A DNA stretch of 64,000 nucleotides from Caenorhabditis elegans (GCF_000002985.6 NC_003283.11:13950001-14014000), one strand, 5' to 3'. Shown: positions 1 to 11,955, numbered from the stretch's first letter. Notes: generated by a model not told the origin, from the letters alone. Made by a program: numbers and translations.

Positions 1-394
1 ACAACAGTAAATATAAAGAGATGTGGAACCTTGTTTCTCCGATTCACATCAGTAGCAAGTTTTCTATGGAAATGGCAGAAGTTAATGTGGTCGCTGTTCC
101 TGAAGAAAATAGACAGACTTATCTGGAAACTGATAATGATCGGTTGGTTATGGCAATAATATGGCTGATTATGCCGGTGAGTATTTCAAAAATGTATCAA
201 ACTCCTCATTAACTTTCTCAACTTTCCAGCCAATGGCGGTATTCTTCAAATGTCGCGGATGTACTAAACATGTATTTATCAATTTTCTTCTTTATCTTCT
301 TCTTGTCCTCCCAGCTTACAAGCATGCTACGTGGTTCTGTTTTGTAAAAGGACGGGAATTCGAGGCCGAGGATGGGTTTGTCAGAGCGAGGTGA
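1..394 (+). CDS. Pmp3/UPF0057-type small hydrophobic membrane protein (5' end possibly outside window)
   Basis: Two exons are visible, up to 176 and 230-394, joined in phase 0 by a 53-nt intron (GTGAGT...TTTCCAG). If the ATG at 21 is the start, the protein is 106 aa, but the frame is open to the window edge, so the start is uncertain. The joined product has the Pmp3/UPF0057 pattern: a hydrophobic helix running into 'LIMPPMAVFF' (exon junction between the two prolines), a polar Cys-containing turn 'CRGCTKHVFIN', then a second helix 'FLLYLLLVLPAYKHA'. This family comprises tiny two-helix membrane proteins implicated in membrane potential and stress responses in fungi and plants; the worm role is not shown here. 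The C-terminal tail is short and charged. AATAAA lies about 40 nt after the stop. The protein is longer at both ends than the ~55-aa yeast protein, as worm members often are. Confidence 0.75.
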
Positions 395-771
395 CAATGT
401 CATGGATTTATATAATGAAATTCTGTGATTTTCTTTAAATAAAACAATTTCTTGATACGAAACTTCGATATATATATTATTTATTCGGGGCCTAAATTTT
501 AATTTTTATTTCGCAAAATTTTTCATGTTGATCACTTTGAAATTACCAGATCTTTCTTAAACACCCTGAAAAAAATTTAGTTTTAAAAACGTAGTGGTAA
601 TTTTCAAAATCTTTAATTATTTTTCAAAACCTTTAATTACTGAAAACTTTAATTATTTTTTAAAGTGAACAATTTTTTTCAGAAAAATAAATTACTTTTC
701 CAAGAAGAACAAAACACTTGAGTTTAATAAAGATTTTATTGTAATAATTAACGATTTTGTATCTACAAAAA

Positions 772-3193
772 TTAATCGTTTTTGTCTACCCGTGACTTTT
801 TAGCATCTGCTTGAGATCTCCAATCACTCGTTTTATCTTTGGATTCCCGTTTCAGCGTACTTTCAGCCAATGGCATTTGTTTGGAATTTGCCAAATTAAA
901 TTTCATTCTCAGCTTTTCTTTGTTGACGCTACTGCATAATGTATTTTCAACTGCTTTTTCGATAATTCGAATCACTTCATCACAAATCCACCCATCTGCA
1001 ATCCGTAGCACATGATAGTATTCCGACACTGAAATTTATTTAAGTATTTGGATAAATTCTAGTTTTAAATTAACTCACCATTGAATAATTTGGTTTTGTG
1101 ATAGAGGACATCAAGGAAACTGAGCATTTCATTGAAGCTAGCCGAGATTATTCTGATTTCATTTTGCTTGTGTTCCTCGAAATTTTCATTGAAGAATAAT
1201 GCAACAAAGAATGGGGCAAAGTGAGCAAGAAACTGGAAAAATTAAAGTAAATTTAGACTCACATTTTCAGAATTTTTCAGGAAAAATAAGACTTACATAT
1301 TTATTCACTCTTATAGCACAATTTTCATCAAATTTAAGGATTACGTTGTTCATTCCTGGCATTTCCACAAAAGACGGGCAATCTGGTTTAAAGTTTCCAT
1401 CAACTTGTCGTGTTTTTAATTTTACTTCAATATTAATTTCTTCACCGAATTCTAACACTTCCACCGGGCAGAGTAGTGGAATACAAATCGTGTTTTGAAC
1501 TTGGTTGAGAATCCTCCTTGCACAAGATTTTTGAGTTTTACTGGTTTTTCCATGAACCAGATAGATCTCAATATCACAATCATGAAATGTATTGAAGCAT
1601 CCAATCAACACAATTGCAGTAGAAAGATAAGATTGTTCTCGAAATTTGGATTGATAAAAGTTGAAAATACTGTAAAATATTGTGTCCATTTAAAAATTAA
1701 AGTCAGAAACTCTTACCAATGTAAACCATGTCCCAAATATATTTTGAATAATTTTGGTGGCTCTAATAATTTCGGAATTCTTGAAATGGTCCAAAACTTC
1801 TGATACTCCACGGTGGCTTTTCTATGCTTTGTCAATGTAATATTTCTTGGTTTTTGAACAATGTTTGCAGAATTTCGATTTTTGATATTTTTGTGAATAT
1901 TTCCATCAAACCCTAAACCTTCCATGAAACCATAAAATCCCAGTTTCGTTGCATGCAAGTTCAGTTTTGATAACTTCTCATCTGAAACTTTTTGTTATCG
2001 AAGTAATTTTCAAAATCATTCGGGTAATAAAAAACCTGTGAAATTCCATTCATGATAATAAGCTCCTAGAAGATCACATAGCATCCACCATTCATCCGAT
2101 GACATTGAACTTGTTTTCTTATCGTTCAACAATTTCTGTATACTAGGCCAAGCAGGTTCAAAGAACTGAAAAAAAATTTAATAAACGTTGGCGTAAAAGA
2201 AAATGGTTTCATCAACTCAATTCATAAAAAAAAAACAAAAACTGTTCAGCAATCAAAATATGTTTTAATTTGAATCAAGTTTTTCAATTTAGAATGTTTT
2301 CATAAAGTAGTTGAGCAACTCGGAAAATACGGTTTGCGTTTTATAAACAGCCGTTTTGAGTTATTAAAAATATTTTAAGAATCAATTTTTTAATTTTTAA
2401 AACTCACTTCCACCTGGATAGGATATAAAGTTGCTTTGGGCCATTTTGGAAGACCATATCTAACTGGTAATGTATTGAAAGTTGTGACACATTTCAAATC
2501 AATTCGGAATCCAAATTGGTGATAGCTGAAAACTTTTAAATGAAAAATTGGACAAATTTACCATATTTTCCCTATTAGATTTACCCCTTATTTCAAAATA
2601 CGAAATAAAAAAATGTACCATGATTTACAGGGTATCGCATTTATAGTTCCCTCTTTCAATTTATCCCACGTAAATGGATTATAAAATGGCCATTTTGTCT
2701 GCTTCTTGGAATCATAATGCTCGCCCGTCTCGTCGTCTAGTAAAAATCGATTAATTGGAAAACTGACGATGGTCTTTCCGTCAAATTTTCTAACGTGACG
2801 AATGCCTCTGAAATTGAAAAATACACTAAAAACATTACTAAGTTTGAGTTTGATCTTACGTTACAATTCTCCTATAACAAAAGCTTTTCCGGCTTTTATC
2901 GAATATTTGGAAGAAATCGTATTTAGTATTCTGAGTTAGACAGTGGAAATGTATCCATATTGAAAGAAATATTCCATCGGGAATCTCATCGCATTCCAAC
3001 TTTAAATCAATAGAAGGGACATTGTGTTTCTCAGAAAATGACAACTTCAGTTTCCTGAAAATCAATTCTAAATTAATTACAAATTCAATTTTCACAAAAT
3101 AACTTACCAGTTAAAATTGAAAAATTGAAATTGATTTTCCGACTTTAAACTTCCATTTTTATTGAACAATTCAAAAAATCTACTAATTTTCAT
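772..3193 (-). CDS. BTB/POZ-domain protein, 588 aa, nine exons
   Basis: Exons read on the minus strand: 3193-3108, 3054-2860, 2807-2619, 2525-2408, 2165-2036, 1981-1717, 1669-1297, 1232-1079, 1028-772. All phases join and sum to 588 codons plus stop. The C-terminal part across exons 7-9 is a BTB fold: 'NNVILKFDENCAIRVNKYFL' followed by 'AHFAPFFVALFFNENFEE' and 'EIRIISASFNEMLSFLDVLY', the usual order of strand, dimer helix and A4/A5 helices. BTB proteins typically act as CUL-3 ubiquitin-ligase adaptors; worm paralogues are numerous and fast-evolving. The roughly 400-residue N-terminal part has alternating hydrophobic strands (for example 'LSFSEKHNVPSIDLKLECDEI') that could be a diverged MATH-like module, but I do not recognise it with confidence. 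AATAAA (reverse strand) lies just beyond the stop near 735-740. Substrate and pathway cannot be inferred. Confidence 0.85.
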
Positions 3194-4364
3194 GAAATAA
3201 CTTTAAAGAGAATATGGAAATAGTGCTGAGAACAGTGTGAATGCAGAGAAAGAAAAAGAGTTAGAGAGTGGTAATAAGAGAAGAGTAATAGAGAGCAAAA
3301 GGAAAAGACAATGTACATAGTGAAGATTAAGATGATGATGATACAGCAGGCTGGTATAATACAACAATTAATTCTAAATTTAGATTTAGGATCACTGATA
3401 AGATAGAATAAAGATATCAAATGGAATGTGATTAGAGACTGTAATGTATGAGTTTGTGATTTCATTAAACATTTTATTTTATTATATATGTCAAGATTTA
3501 ACTTTTTTCAATACTTAAAGCTTTAGGCTATTATGTGGGGCTAATCATAAAGTTTTAAAAAATTTTAATTATATGAAATTACCAGTCTTTTTTTAACTAA
3601 TTATTTTTTTTTGAAACAGAACATACAAGATTCATATAAGATCCATTAATTGTTTTCGCACATGCTTCCAACAATTATAGAAAAATTGTTTTGCAAACTA
3701 TATTCATACTCTTTGTAGAATATTTCAAAAATTTCAAGAAACAATTGCAAACTTTCAAATACGAAGGGATCGAAATCTTCTTGGAAAGAGATTTTTCAAA
3801 TTCTTTTGGCATACTTTTGAAATGGGAACTCTATAAAAGAAAAACCATACATAATGCTCGTTCTTCGATACAAATCATATATTTGCTGAACCACCGTCTT
3901 TTTCAACGAATTATCACATCATTTATATTTCTCCTCCTCCCATATCAAATTTGGTCAGTATAAAAGCGCGATTATTTTAATATTTTTCAGTTTTCCTTGG
4001 TTTTAACCATTTCTTTTAGTTATCTCAATTTTTAAGTTTAAATAATTTAAGCAAAAACATCAGGATCATTGCTTTGTGTCTTCTGATGAAAAAAATGATT
4101 TAAGAAGTCAAAAAGTTCATCACAGTTCACTCGATTTCACAATATATTTCTTTTAAATTCAATATTTTTGTGTTCTTTTATAGTTTGTGCCATGGTAAAC
4201 TAAGACTACACAAACCTAATTTTACTGTCTATTTCTCTTTCCGGCACCGCCTTGCTACTTATCAAATCGTCTCACTATAACCAAATCACAAAAATAGACA
4301 CATTTGTGACTGTTTTCCTTTTTATATAATACAAAATATTCGATCCAATTTTTAGTTAGTTTCA
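3194..4364. other. Intergenic DNA, no gene seen
   Basis: AT-rich sequence between the BTB gene start (divergent, -) and the SWEET gene start (+). I see no splice-supported coding exon on either strand. A TATA-like 'gtataaaagcgcg' near 3958 and pyrimidine-rich tracts fit shared promoter space for the two divergent genes, but no specific site can be assigned. Confidence 0.5.
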
Positions 4365-6097
4365 ATGTTTTTGGAAATTTTTCGAGTTTGGATTGGATTC
4401 TTCTCGATTTCGTTTATTTTTCTTCCAATTTACCTAGTTTTGGATTGGAAGAAAAGAGGGACTTCCGATGGATTTAGTGCTGTTGTACTGATTATTCCGG
4501 GTATTATGTAAGTTTTTTATTGGATGTCATATTTTACTAGGGAATGGCCAGCTTAGGGGTGAGGTACCTAGAGACGCCACATATGCCAAACGGAAGCTGA
4601 GATCATTGGCTACAAGAATATGCTTTCAAATTCTGCAACGGACCTCTGGGAGTCTGGAAATTTTTGTCTGAAATTATGCTTTTGAATGCTCGAAAGTGGT
4701 AAGAATTTAGAATTTATTACAGAAAAACGTGAAGTTGAATACCTAGAAAAGATGAAAATGTGTTTTGATACAGTGCATACAGTACTTGTTTCAAGTATAA
4801 AACTAATTTTATTAATAAAACGTTTTTCTGTAATAAATTCTAAATTCTTACCACTTTCGAGCATTCAAAAGCATAATTTCAGACAAGAATTTCTAGACTC
4901 CCAGAGGTCCGTTGCAGAATTTGAAAGCATATTCTTGTAGCCAATGATCTCAGCTTCCGTTTGGCATATGTGGCGTCTCTAGGTACCTCACCCCTAAGCT
5001 GGCTATTCCCTAGTTAGCGATGGTCACACCGTGGCAACGAAAGGGATTTTTGTGCCTACAAAATTTACCTAAATGGCCGGTCTTGACAAACTTCAGCACA
5101 TTTACTTGGCATTTACTCAACACTTGACTAAACTTTAATAAAGCGAATTATTCTTGAGTTACTCTACGCCGAACCAAACTGCGAAGCCTAGCAAATCTCC
5201 GATTTGCTAGTCTGCCGTGTCTAAAAATTTGTGTACTTCCAAATTACATCTAATTGAACTTTCAACGAATTTCTTGAGAGAATAAAACCTTCTTAAGTAG
5301 TGACTGATTTTGTAAAATATTGAAATTAGTCCGTTATACGTTAACCTACGGAATTATTCTTTGAAAACTTCAGACAATCCTTCTGGCTACGTCATGGATG
5401 GATGACAAATGAATGGACACATATAATCATAAATACAGTTAACTTGACAGCTCTCAGCTTCTATATTTCTGCATATGCATATTATCAATCGAATAGGGTA
5501 TGTGTCACCTCGTTTTTCGTTCGATGATGTCTTATCTGCTTTTCAGATAGATTTATTTTTAGTCAACTGATCATGACATCATATAAATAAATTTACAGAA
5601 AAACTTGATTGGTCAACTAATTTCTGCTGTTATTATTGTGAAATGTGCATTTTTTTATGTAGACTCTCATGATGCGGAGCACACAAACTCGGCGATGGGA
5701 ACAGTAGCAGCTGGAGCACAAATTTTAGGTCTTGGTGGACGGGTTTATGAAATGGTGGGTGCTTTTTCATTAAGATCTTCGACGAGACTTTTTTTCAGAG
5801 AAGAGCCGTGAAACTTGGTACCACTGAATACATACCCGCATTCATGCAGTTTGCCGTATCAGCTCTTATGGCTCAGTGGTTACTTTTCGGAATTGTTACA
5901 GGAAACCAATTTATTGCTGTGAGTATTCGATGAGTTCCAGTCTTTCTTTAATCTATCAACTAATGCATTTTTAGAATGCAAATGTGGCGGGTTTGACTGC
6001 AAGTGCAATTACATTGTATCTCTATTTCAAATATCCACCACTCACCTGGACAGTTCCACTTTTCAATATTCCACCACAAAATGCCAAGAAAGAGTAA
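4365..6097 (+). CDS. swt-6: SWEET-family sugar transporter, 221 aa
   Basis: Five exons (4365-4507, 5374-5497, 5599-5754, 5799-5918, 5975-6097) join in phase to 221 codons, the normal SWEET length. The product is almost wholly hydrophobic with seven predicted helices in the MtN3 3+1+3 pattern. It has a proline in TM1 ('FLPIYLVLDW'), a charged loop ('KKRGTSDGFSAVVLIIPGI') and a later 'TTEYIPAFMQFAVSALMAQW' segment typical of the second MtN3 repeat, ending in a short charged tail. SWEETs are facilitative, bidirectional sugar carriers of plasma or internal membranes. Intron 1 (866 nt) is enlarged by a foldback element. The downstream gene is convergent, with stop codons about 100 nt apart. The family call is firm; the symbol rests on my memory of the locus (R10D12.9) and may be wrong. 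Confidence 0.85.
4538..5012. mobile_element. Foldback MITE-like element in SWEET intron 1
   Basis: Inverted arms of roughly 195-200 bp (about 4538-4735 and 4810-5012) read outward from a short unique centre. The termini 'tagggaatggccagc' and 'gctggctattcccta' are mirror images differing at one base. Both ends coincide with TA, which fits a Tc1/mariner-type TA target duplication. The arms also share 'ggtacctagagacgcc'. No transposase is encoded, so this looks like a non-autonomous element. Confidence 0.8.
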
Positions 6098-6196
6098 ATT
6101 ATGGATCATAATATTAATTAAATATTCATTTGTTGGAGTAAAAAACATTTTCAATACAATAAATGTATTTTTCACGAATCACGCTTATACATTGAG

Positions 6197-8323
6197 TTAT
6201 ATTTTTGCCTTCTGTTTAGAACCTCCTCCCGTTGAAACAGTTTTCTTCTTGACTTGTGCTGGAAGTTTTGGCGATGGCTTCTTGATTGGAGACGGTGGAG
6301 TTTGATGGCTCACCGAGCTAGTCGAGCTAGTCTTTGTATGCTTCTGCTTAGGTGGAAGAGTTCTGATTTTTTTGGGTTTGGCCTTCGGAAGTGCATTTGT
6401 GCTCGGAGCTTCGGAAGTTCTTTCAGTTGTTTTCTCTAGAGATCCCATCTAAAAAAAAAGTCATTGAATCAAGTAGATATTCCGCTGGGTAAAACCAAGA
6501 CTCACTCCCGCCCTCTCCCCTCGAACCATCATACATTTTTAAAACGAAATACCAAATAGCATACCTTCTTCTCTTTTTCCTTGATCTTCTCCTTACTCTT
6601 TCGTTTCTCCCGCTCCTTTTCTTTGTCCTTCTCTTTCTCCTTTTCTTTCTCCTTTTCTTTCTCCTTGTCCTTCTCCTTCTCTTTCTCCTTGTCTTTTTCC
6701 TTCTCCCTTTCTTTCTCCTTATTCTTCTTCACAACTTTTTCCTCTGCATAAAACGGCACATTTGCTGGCAAGACGTACTGTAGACCACCCGGCACAATTT
6801 GTTCGTGAAACGCGGCGGAAATCTGCTCATCTGTCATCACTTCTTCATTTGATGGTGATTTCGAGAAGTAGTTAGGCTTGTCTGCTTGCAAATCAAAATC
6901 CATTGGATCCGTCCATTTCACGCCCATTGATGTCATTTTTGCAGCCAAGATTTCGTAGATTTTTCCGTAGTCTGGGCGATCCGCGTACTTGCCTTCTCTC
7001 AAAAGTGTCACGATCGGGCAGAAGGTTGTGATGAATCTGAAATTATGGCAAATTATTAGACATTAAATATAAAAGTGGACTCACGGGTCCGAGGCAAGCA
7101 AATCATCGAGAAGTTCTCTTTTCAGAGGTCCGTACTTGAAACGAGATGTTGAGTCAGTCCATGGCAAGAATGCTCGCAGCTCGACAAACACATAAAGCCA
7201 CGACCACAGATCGTCAACTCTTCCTTGCTCTTCGTGGTTGTGCATTCTGGGTGAGCAATATTGATCCGATCCACGGAATGGAGCCTTGTCTCTTGGTTTT
7301 CTCAACATCCACTTGCCATTATCGTTTCTTGCAAATTGCCTCGCCTCTCCGAAATCCAAAAGGAGAATGTTCCGAGACGATTTGTACGGGGATAAAGCAA
7401 TGTTGAAAGGTTCCAAGTCACGATGGATGAAGCCGTGCTCGTGAAGATCCTTGATCGCCATCAGAGTTCTCATTGAAAGACGAAGTATTGTAGAATCACT
7501 GAACTTGTTGTCCATCTGTAAAGATACATTTTTCAATTTTAAATTTAAAATAAAAAATTACAATGTGCTTGATAATCCCGAGTGTTGGGCCAGACAATGT
7601 CATAACAGTGAATCTGTAGTCCCCAATCAATAGTTGTTCGATGATATGGGCAGAATGAGGACTGTCACGTAAAGCTTCAAGCACATCCTTCTCAATAGAC
7701 CTCTTTTTTGAATCTTTTGACAGCTTTTCTACCTGAAAATATGCATGAAAATATGAAATATGTTCATGAAATTATCTACTATATCTGTGCACAGAAGGCA
7801 TTATACTCGGCGTGACGGGGCCGCCTCTAACTCTCCTCACGCCCTCCGGGCCAACATGTGGGAATAAGAAAGCTTAAAGAGTACACGTGGCTGAGAGACG
7901 AAAAGAGGCGTAATGTGAATTTTTTCCACTTCTACGACTTTAAAGGAGGGCGCATTTTCACGAAATGGCCTCGCCACGCTAACCAAATATAGATGGGAAT
8001 ATGAATATGAATGAATGGTCGTATAAGTGGAAAAAACACAGTAAGGGATCAATCGCATTTCGGTTTCAACAGTGCGGAAAATCAGCTCAGCGCTTCAACT
8101 ATTCGACTAACCTTCATTGCAGCTTCAATCTTCCCTTCACTATCGATCACTCTGGAAACAGTACTAAGGTCACCTTTGGCAATTTCTCCAATTGAGAACC
8201 ATGACCCTAGCTGAAAAATTCTGAAATTATTTTTAGATGCTTGTAATGACTCACCTTAGGTTCGTGTGCTTTTGAGACCGATCCGTTGTTATCGCTTTTA
8301 ATAACACTTTGATTACGTGTCAT
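6197..8323 (-). CDS. CK1/TTBK-like protein kinase with degenerate active site and Lys/Glu-rich tail, 497 aa
   Basis: Exons 8323-8255, 8210-8112, 7732-7562, 7515-7085, 7036-6565 and 6448-6197 join in phase to 497 codons. The kinase domain occupies roughly residues 25-320. The VAIK-type lysine is present ('AAMKVEKLS'), DFG is present ('LLLDFGEARQF') and the substrate-loop region 'APFRGSDQYCSPRMH' is of the CK1/TTBK type. The catalytic loop reads 'HRDLEPFNIAL': the usual catalytic-loop Lys after HRD-L is Glu. The glycine loop is 'IGEIAKGDLS' and lacks the middle Gly. These changes make full activity doubtful. After the domain comes a run of KEKEKDK repeats (about residues 360-410), then a Pro/Lys/Ser/Thr tail. 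The CK1/TTBK class is greatly expanded in worms and often sperm-expressed; any such role here is inference. Intron 2 (379 nt) holds low-complexity sequence only. Confidence 0.85.
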
Positions 8324-8745
8324 TGATGTTTTATAAAATATGGCAATGATTGAAAATCAATGGATGGCCATTTTTGGAGCTACACGTTGATTAATTGTTT
8401 TTTTGAAATAAAAAACATCTGTCCGGTTTATAAACGTTATTAATTTTAAGATTCATTTAAATATAATAGTTGAAATATTTAGTTCACTGTTCAATCAATG
8501 AGGATACTCTATCAAGTATAATCTTCGTTTTTTGACTGTAAAATTTGTTCTGAAAATTGATACATTATTACAGGAAAATCGAAGTTACCTACTCTCGAAT
8601 TTAGTCCTGCATCCTGTTCGGTAAATAGTCTTAGGTGAACATAAAATATGACAAATTATTGAAAATCAATGGATGGAAAGTGATTTTTATCAATTTGGAA
8701 CAAAAATTTAAGTATAATTCCTTTGAGTATTCTAATTTATTTATT
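8324..8745. other. Intergenic DNA between the kinase start and the chemoreceptor 3' end
   Basis: AT-rich with no coding exon visible. It must carry the kinase promoter. A phrase near 8350-8370 ('ttgaaaatcaatggatgg') recurs near 8660, a short direct duplication about 300 bp apart. Confidence 0.4.
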
Positions 8746-11016
8746 TCACATAACAGTCAACGATTGAACTCTAGAAAACGGCCGAAACGCACAGCACAAT
8801 AGGCTTTTACAAAAGTTTCGATATGGTTGGTAGAGAGGAAGCATAACCAAAGTGGCGACGGTCCCGTGTAAACCGAACATGATGACAGCCATGTCATTCC
8901 AAACTGTTGAATAGCTGTGAGAAAATTATTTTTAAAACTCTCAGTTGCTTACCCTGGACATGATATCCAGAAACAATTGCAAAACATAAGAACCCGATAG
9001 GAAAAATGCAGAAAAGAAATGGAATGAGAACCTGAAAAGTTGAATTTATGATTCAACATTTGTAAAACTAATTTTGTGGCATATTCATGTATTTATAATG
9101 AAAGATTACGGTACCTGGTCTCGAAACGGTTTAATATTTTCAGTTTAATGGGGAGAGTATTCGCCTTTAAAGAATACAGTACACCTATCCTTGCTGGCTT
9201 GAATTTTTCCTGTTTTAAAGTTTTTTATATCAAAATTGGTCGACGAAATGTAAAAGAATAAAAGAAAAGCTAGGATTGAAAACTACCGTACTTTTTAAAG
9301 ACGCACACTTTTTTTCGTTGCCTGCATTAATAATTTTTCTTTCTTATTGAGGCCTAGGCGGCCTAGACATCGCCAAAAATTCATATCCCTGGACAGTATT
9401 TTCCTTTAAAAAAAAACTAACCTGTACACAAATGCAAATAAAATATTTTTTCTGCAACATTTTTGTTCTTTCAGACATGTGAGAATTGGTCTTGTTCAGT
9501 TGATGAAAACTTTGTAAAATATAAAAAGAAAGTTCAATGAATACATAAAAAATAACAACGGATCCTGGAACAAATACAAAAAATGGAGTTTCTTGGAGAA
9601 GATAGACTTTTGGATCGAAGAAGAAGTCGGGATAAAATTGATATTTCTGTTCAAATTTTAGAAATTTTTTTTCCTTTTTTTCAGTGGATGTTTCCTACCT
9701 CGGCAACTCTCATTTTCGCTTCAATTTGATTTCGAGGTTCTGTGATAACTGCAGGAAGAGAAACTTGACAGAATAAGAAATATCTGACAAAATTCAAAAA
9801 GGCTTTGATTCTCGAACTTCTTGCCAGTATACTATTCGGTGGAACTATTTTACTGTGTCGATATTGAATAGTTTGAATACATGCAGAAAGCATTCCAACT
9901 CCTGTACCAAATCCTATTATCGTCTGAACGTCATAGGGAACTCCGATATGGAAAAAGATTCCGTGCATTGTACCCGCAATTAGAGGGAAATAGAATCGAG
10001 GAGCAATGAGAGCAAAAAGAATTATATCAGTTAGAAATATCCTGAAATGTGTGGAAGTCTAAATTCCGCGGGAAATATTTATGACGAGCTTTTTTAAAGC
10101 TTTTTTAGAAAACTCGATGCACCATGTTTCACCTTCAGAATTACAAACTTTCAATGAAAACATTTTCCCATTCTCTTTGATTATTTTGTTTTTTTCCCAT
10201 TCTGACCGACGTTTATTGTTCGGTCGAGACTTATTTTTGGAAAATAAAATAAAATTATTCTAAATTAAACCAATTTTAGACTGAATCTGACTACCGTTTA
10301 ACTTTTGGTCGAAGTTAATATTATGGGAACGCAGCAAAATTCGCCTCTCGAAACCGTGGTGCAATTTCGCTCTACTGCTAATTGAAAAACGCTCCGCCCA
10401 TAAAGGTTAGGTCTCGTTAGGTATATGTAAACCTGGAAAATTAAACGTTTTCATTTATTTTCCCCGATTTCACCCCTTTTTCAGGCATATTTATGTCGAA
10501 ACTGATCAAATAAAATTGTTTAAAAAACCTTATTCACCTTTCAACTTCACATACATTTTTTTTTTAATCCTAACGATACCCAAATTTCTGAGAATGCGTA
10601 TTGCGCAACACATTTGACGCGCAAAATTTTTAAAAGCGAAAACTACAGTAATTCATTAAATGACTACCGTAGACCTTGCGTTTGATTTACAGGCTCGATT
10701 TTCGAAATGAATTTAATTTTTTTCCCCATTTCCGGTTTGACTTGAATGTCGAAAACTTCCAAACTTAAATTTCAAAAAATAAAAACTGATTTTTATAAAG
10801 TTTCAATTTTCCAATTCAAAAATTGTCTGTTTCTTAAATTTAAGACTACAATCTCCTAGCTCACCATATTTGCACATTCAATAAATACCATTTGTATTGT
10901 TTCATAGTATTCGACGACTGTGTTGTAATGCAAAATATGGCTAAAAGGTTGACCGGGACACTAATAGCAGTGCACGAATGCAAAACTATGACATATCCCG
11001 GAATACCGTCTTGCAT
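8746..11016 (-). CDS. SRH-class serpentine chemoreceptor, 318 aa
   Basis: Exons 11016-10865, 10041-9699, 9646-9422, 9031-8953 and 8903-8746 give 318 codons. The N-terminal exon ('SVPVNLLAIFCITTQSSNTM', then 'KQYKWYLLNVQIW') matches the start of SRH/STR-superfamily receptors: TM1, then the Lys-rich loop and TM2. The last exon has the family signature near the C terminus, 'FGLHGTVATLVMLPLYQPYR', at TM7. Seven hydrophobic segments can be counted. Such receptors are G-protein-coupled chemosensory receptors of amphid neurons; the ligand is unknown. Intron 1 (823 nt) and intron 3 contain dispersed repeats. Exon 5 keeps frame only if the acceptor is 'attcaacag' rather than the stronger 'ttctcacag' 11 bases upstream, so either this acceptor is used or the gene is slightly damaged. 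Confidence 0.75.
9100..9310. repeat. Dispersed 'GGTCTCGaaaCG ... CCTTTAAAGaaTAC' foldback repeat in SRH intron 3
   Basis: The left half carries 'tacggtacctggtctcgaaacgg' and 'cgcctttaaagaatacagta'; the right half carries the inverse-like 'cgtactttttaaagacgcac'. The same motif pair recurs near 48460-48790, 56250-56520 and 63795-63855, marking one C. elegans repeat family. Confidence 0.6.
10590..10700. repeat. Dispersed repeat ('gaatgcgtattgcgcaacac...' type), copy 1
   Basis: A block beginning 'gaatgcgtattgcgcaacac' and continuing 'atttgacgcgcaaaat' and 'aaaactacagtaattc' lies in SRH intron 1. A diverged copy is at about 16085-16200. Both resemble a common C. elegans interspersed repeat. Confidence 0.6.
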
Positions 11017-11323
11017 AGATTTTACATAGAAGAAATTGGAAATAGGAAGTAGGGAGTTTACAAGTTTGTCACGAAGTGAGAGGAGTGAGCTGATTGGTTT
11101 AGATTATAGGGTTGGAATAGACGCCCGTTGTTTTCCGGCGAAAGGCACGCACACTAAACAAAAAGTAAATGACGTTGTCAACGTCAATTGTGAACAATGC
11201 AATCGTGCACTTTTGTATTAGCTCTTCGAAGTATATCTATGACGTATGTCTAAAACTTCATAATATTATATATTTAAAAATGTATTCACAGTGAATTAAT
11301 TAAAATATCATCATCACTTTCAA

Positions 11324-11955
11324 TTAATGATTCTTGATTCCAACCAATTGTTTGATATGTTCAGCGACAAACTTCTTTGAAGGCGCTGCAAATTGTCTAA
11401 GAGAGAACAAATTTTCTTTCAAAATAGTTTCTGGAAGCGTTGATGGGGTGCATTGGAGAAGGTATCCTTCGTCTGAAAGTTGCACGGCGAGTTCGGCTTG
11501 ATGATTGTCCATTAGTTTATCGTTTGTTACTGTGATGAATGGGAGATGAAGCGCCAACACTTCCAAGCAAGTTCCGGCACCTCCGTGGCCAATTACAATC
11601 TGAAAATCATTACATTTTTCAAGATATTTTTCATAAGATCTCACCAAAGCTTCAGCCATATCTTCACTCAACGATGGCTTGTAACGATAATAATCTATAT
11701 CGAGACCATCACACTTTACAGATCCTTCATCTCCAGATGTTTCTCCAAAAACACGATCAATGACGTCTTGATTGAAATTTCCTTTTCCAATTTGAAGGCG
11801 AATCTTCTTGACTCCGATCTTTTTGAGATTTTCTAGTGATGCTTCACAAAGAACCTGAAATATATCAAACTTTGTTCAATTAGACCCGAGTATTTTATTA
11901 CTTGATTTATCAAGTCTTCGAACAATGTTGATCCAACCGTCACGAAGCAACTCAT
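11324..11955 (-). CDS. algn-13: ALG13-like UDP-GlcNAc transferase catalytic subunit, 179 aa
   Basis: Exons 11955-11902, 11854-11645 and 11599-11324 join in phase to 179 codons, the size of the stand-alone ALG13 catalytic subunit. The N terminus 'MSCFVTVGSTLFEDLINQ' is the family's nucleotide-binding start. The C-terminal half contains 'IVIGHGGAGTCLEVL' and 'TNDKLMDNHQAELAVQL', corresponding to the GT28 sugar-nucleotide site (GHGGAGT; N-x-LMxNHQ-ELA). The enzyme, with membrane partner ALG14, adds the second GlcNAc to dolichol-PP-GlcNAc on the cytosolic ER face, an early step of N-glycosylation. The 45-nt intron between exons 2 and 3 is a multiple of three and open in frame, so retention would insert 15 residues; its TTTTCAG favours splicing. 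An acceptor-like 'gttttcag' sits just upstream of the start (trans-splice candidate). The symbol is from memory. Confidence 0.85.

Noticed and set aside
6529-6564. Extension of the kinase exon past GTATGC to an in-frame stop
   Set aside because: The donor GTATGC and a perfect in-phase acceptor at 6449 give a longer protein ending in a low-complexity tail that fits better; intron retention would truncate it.
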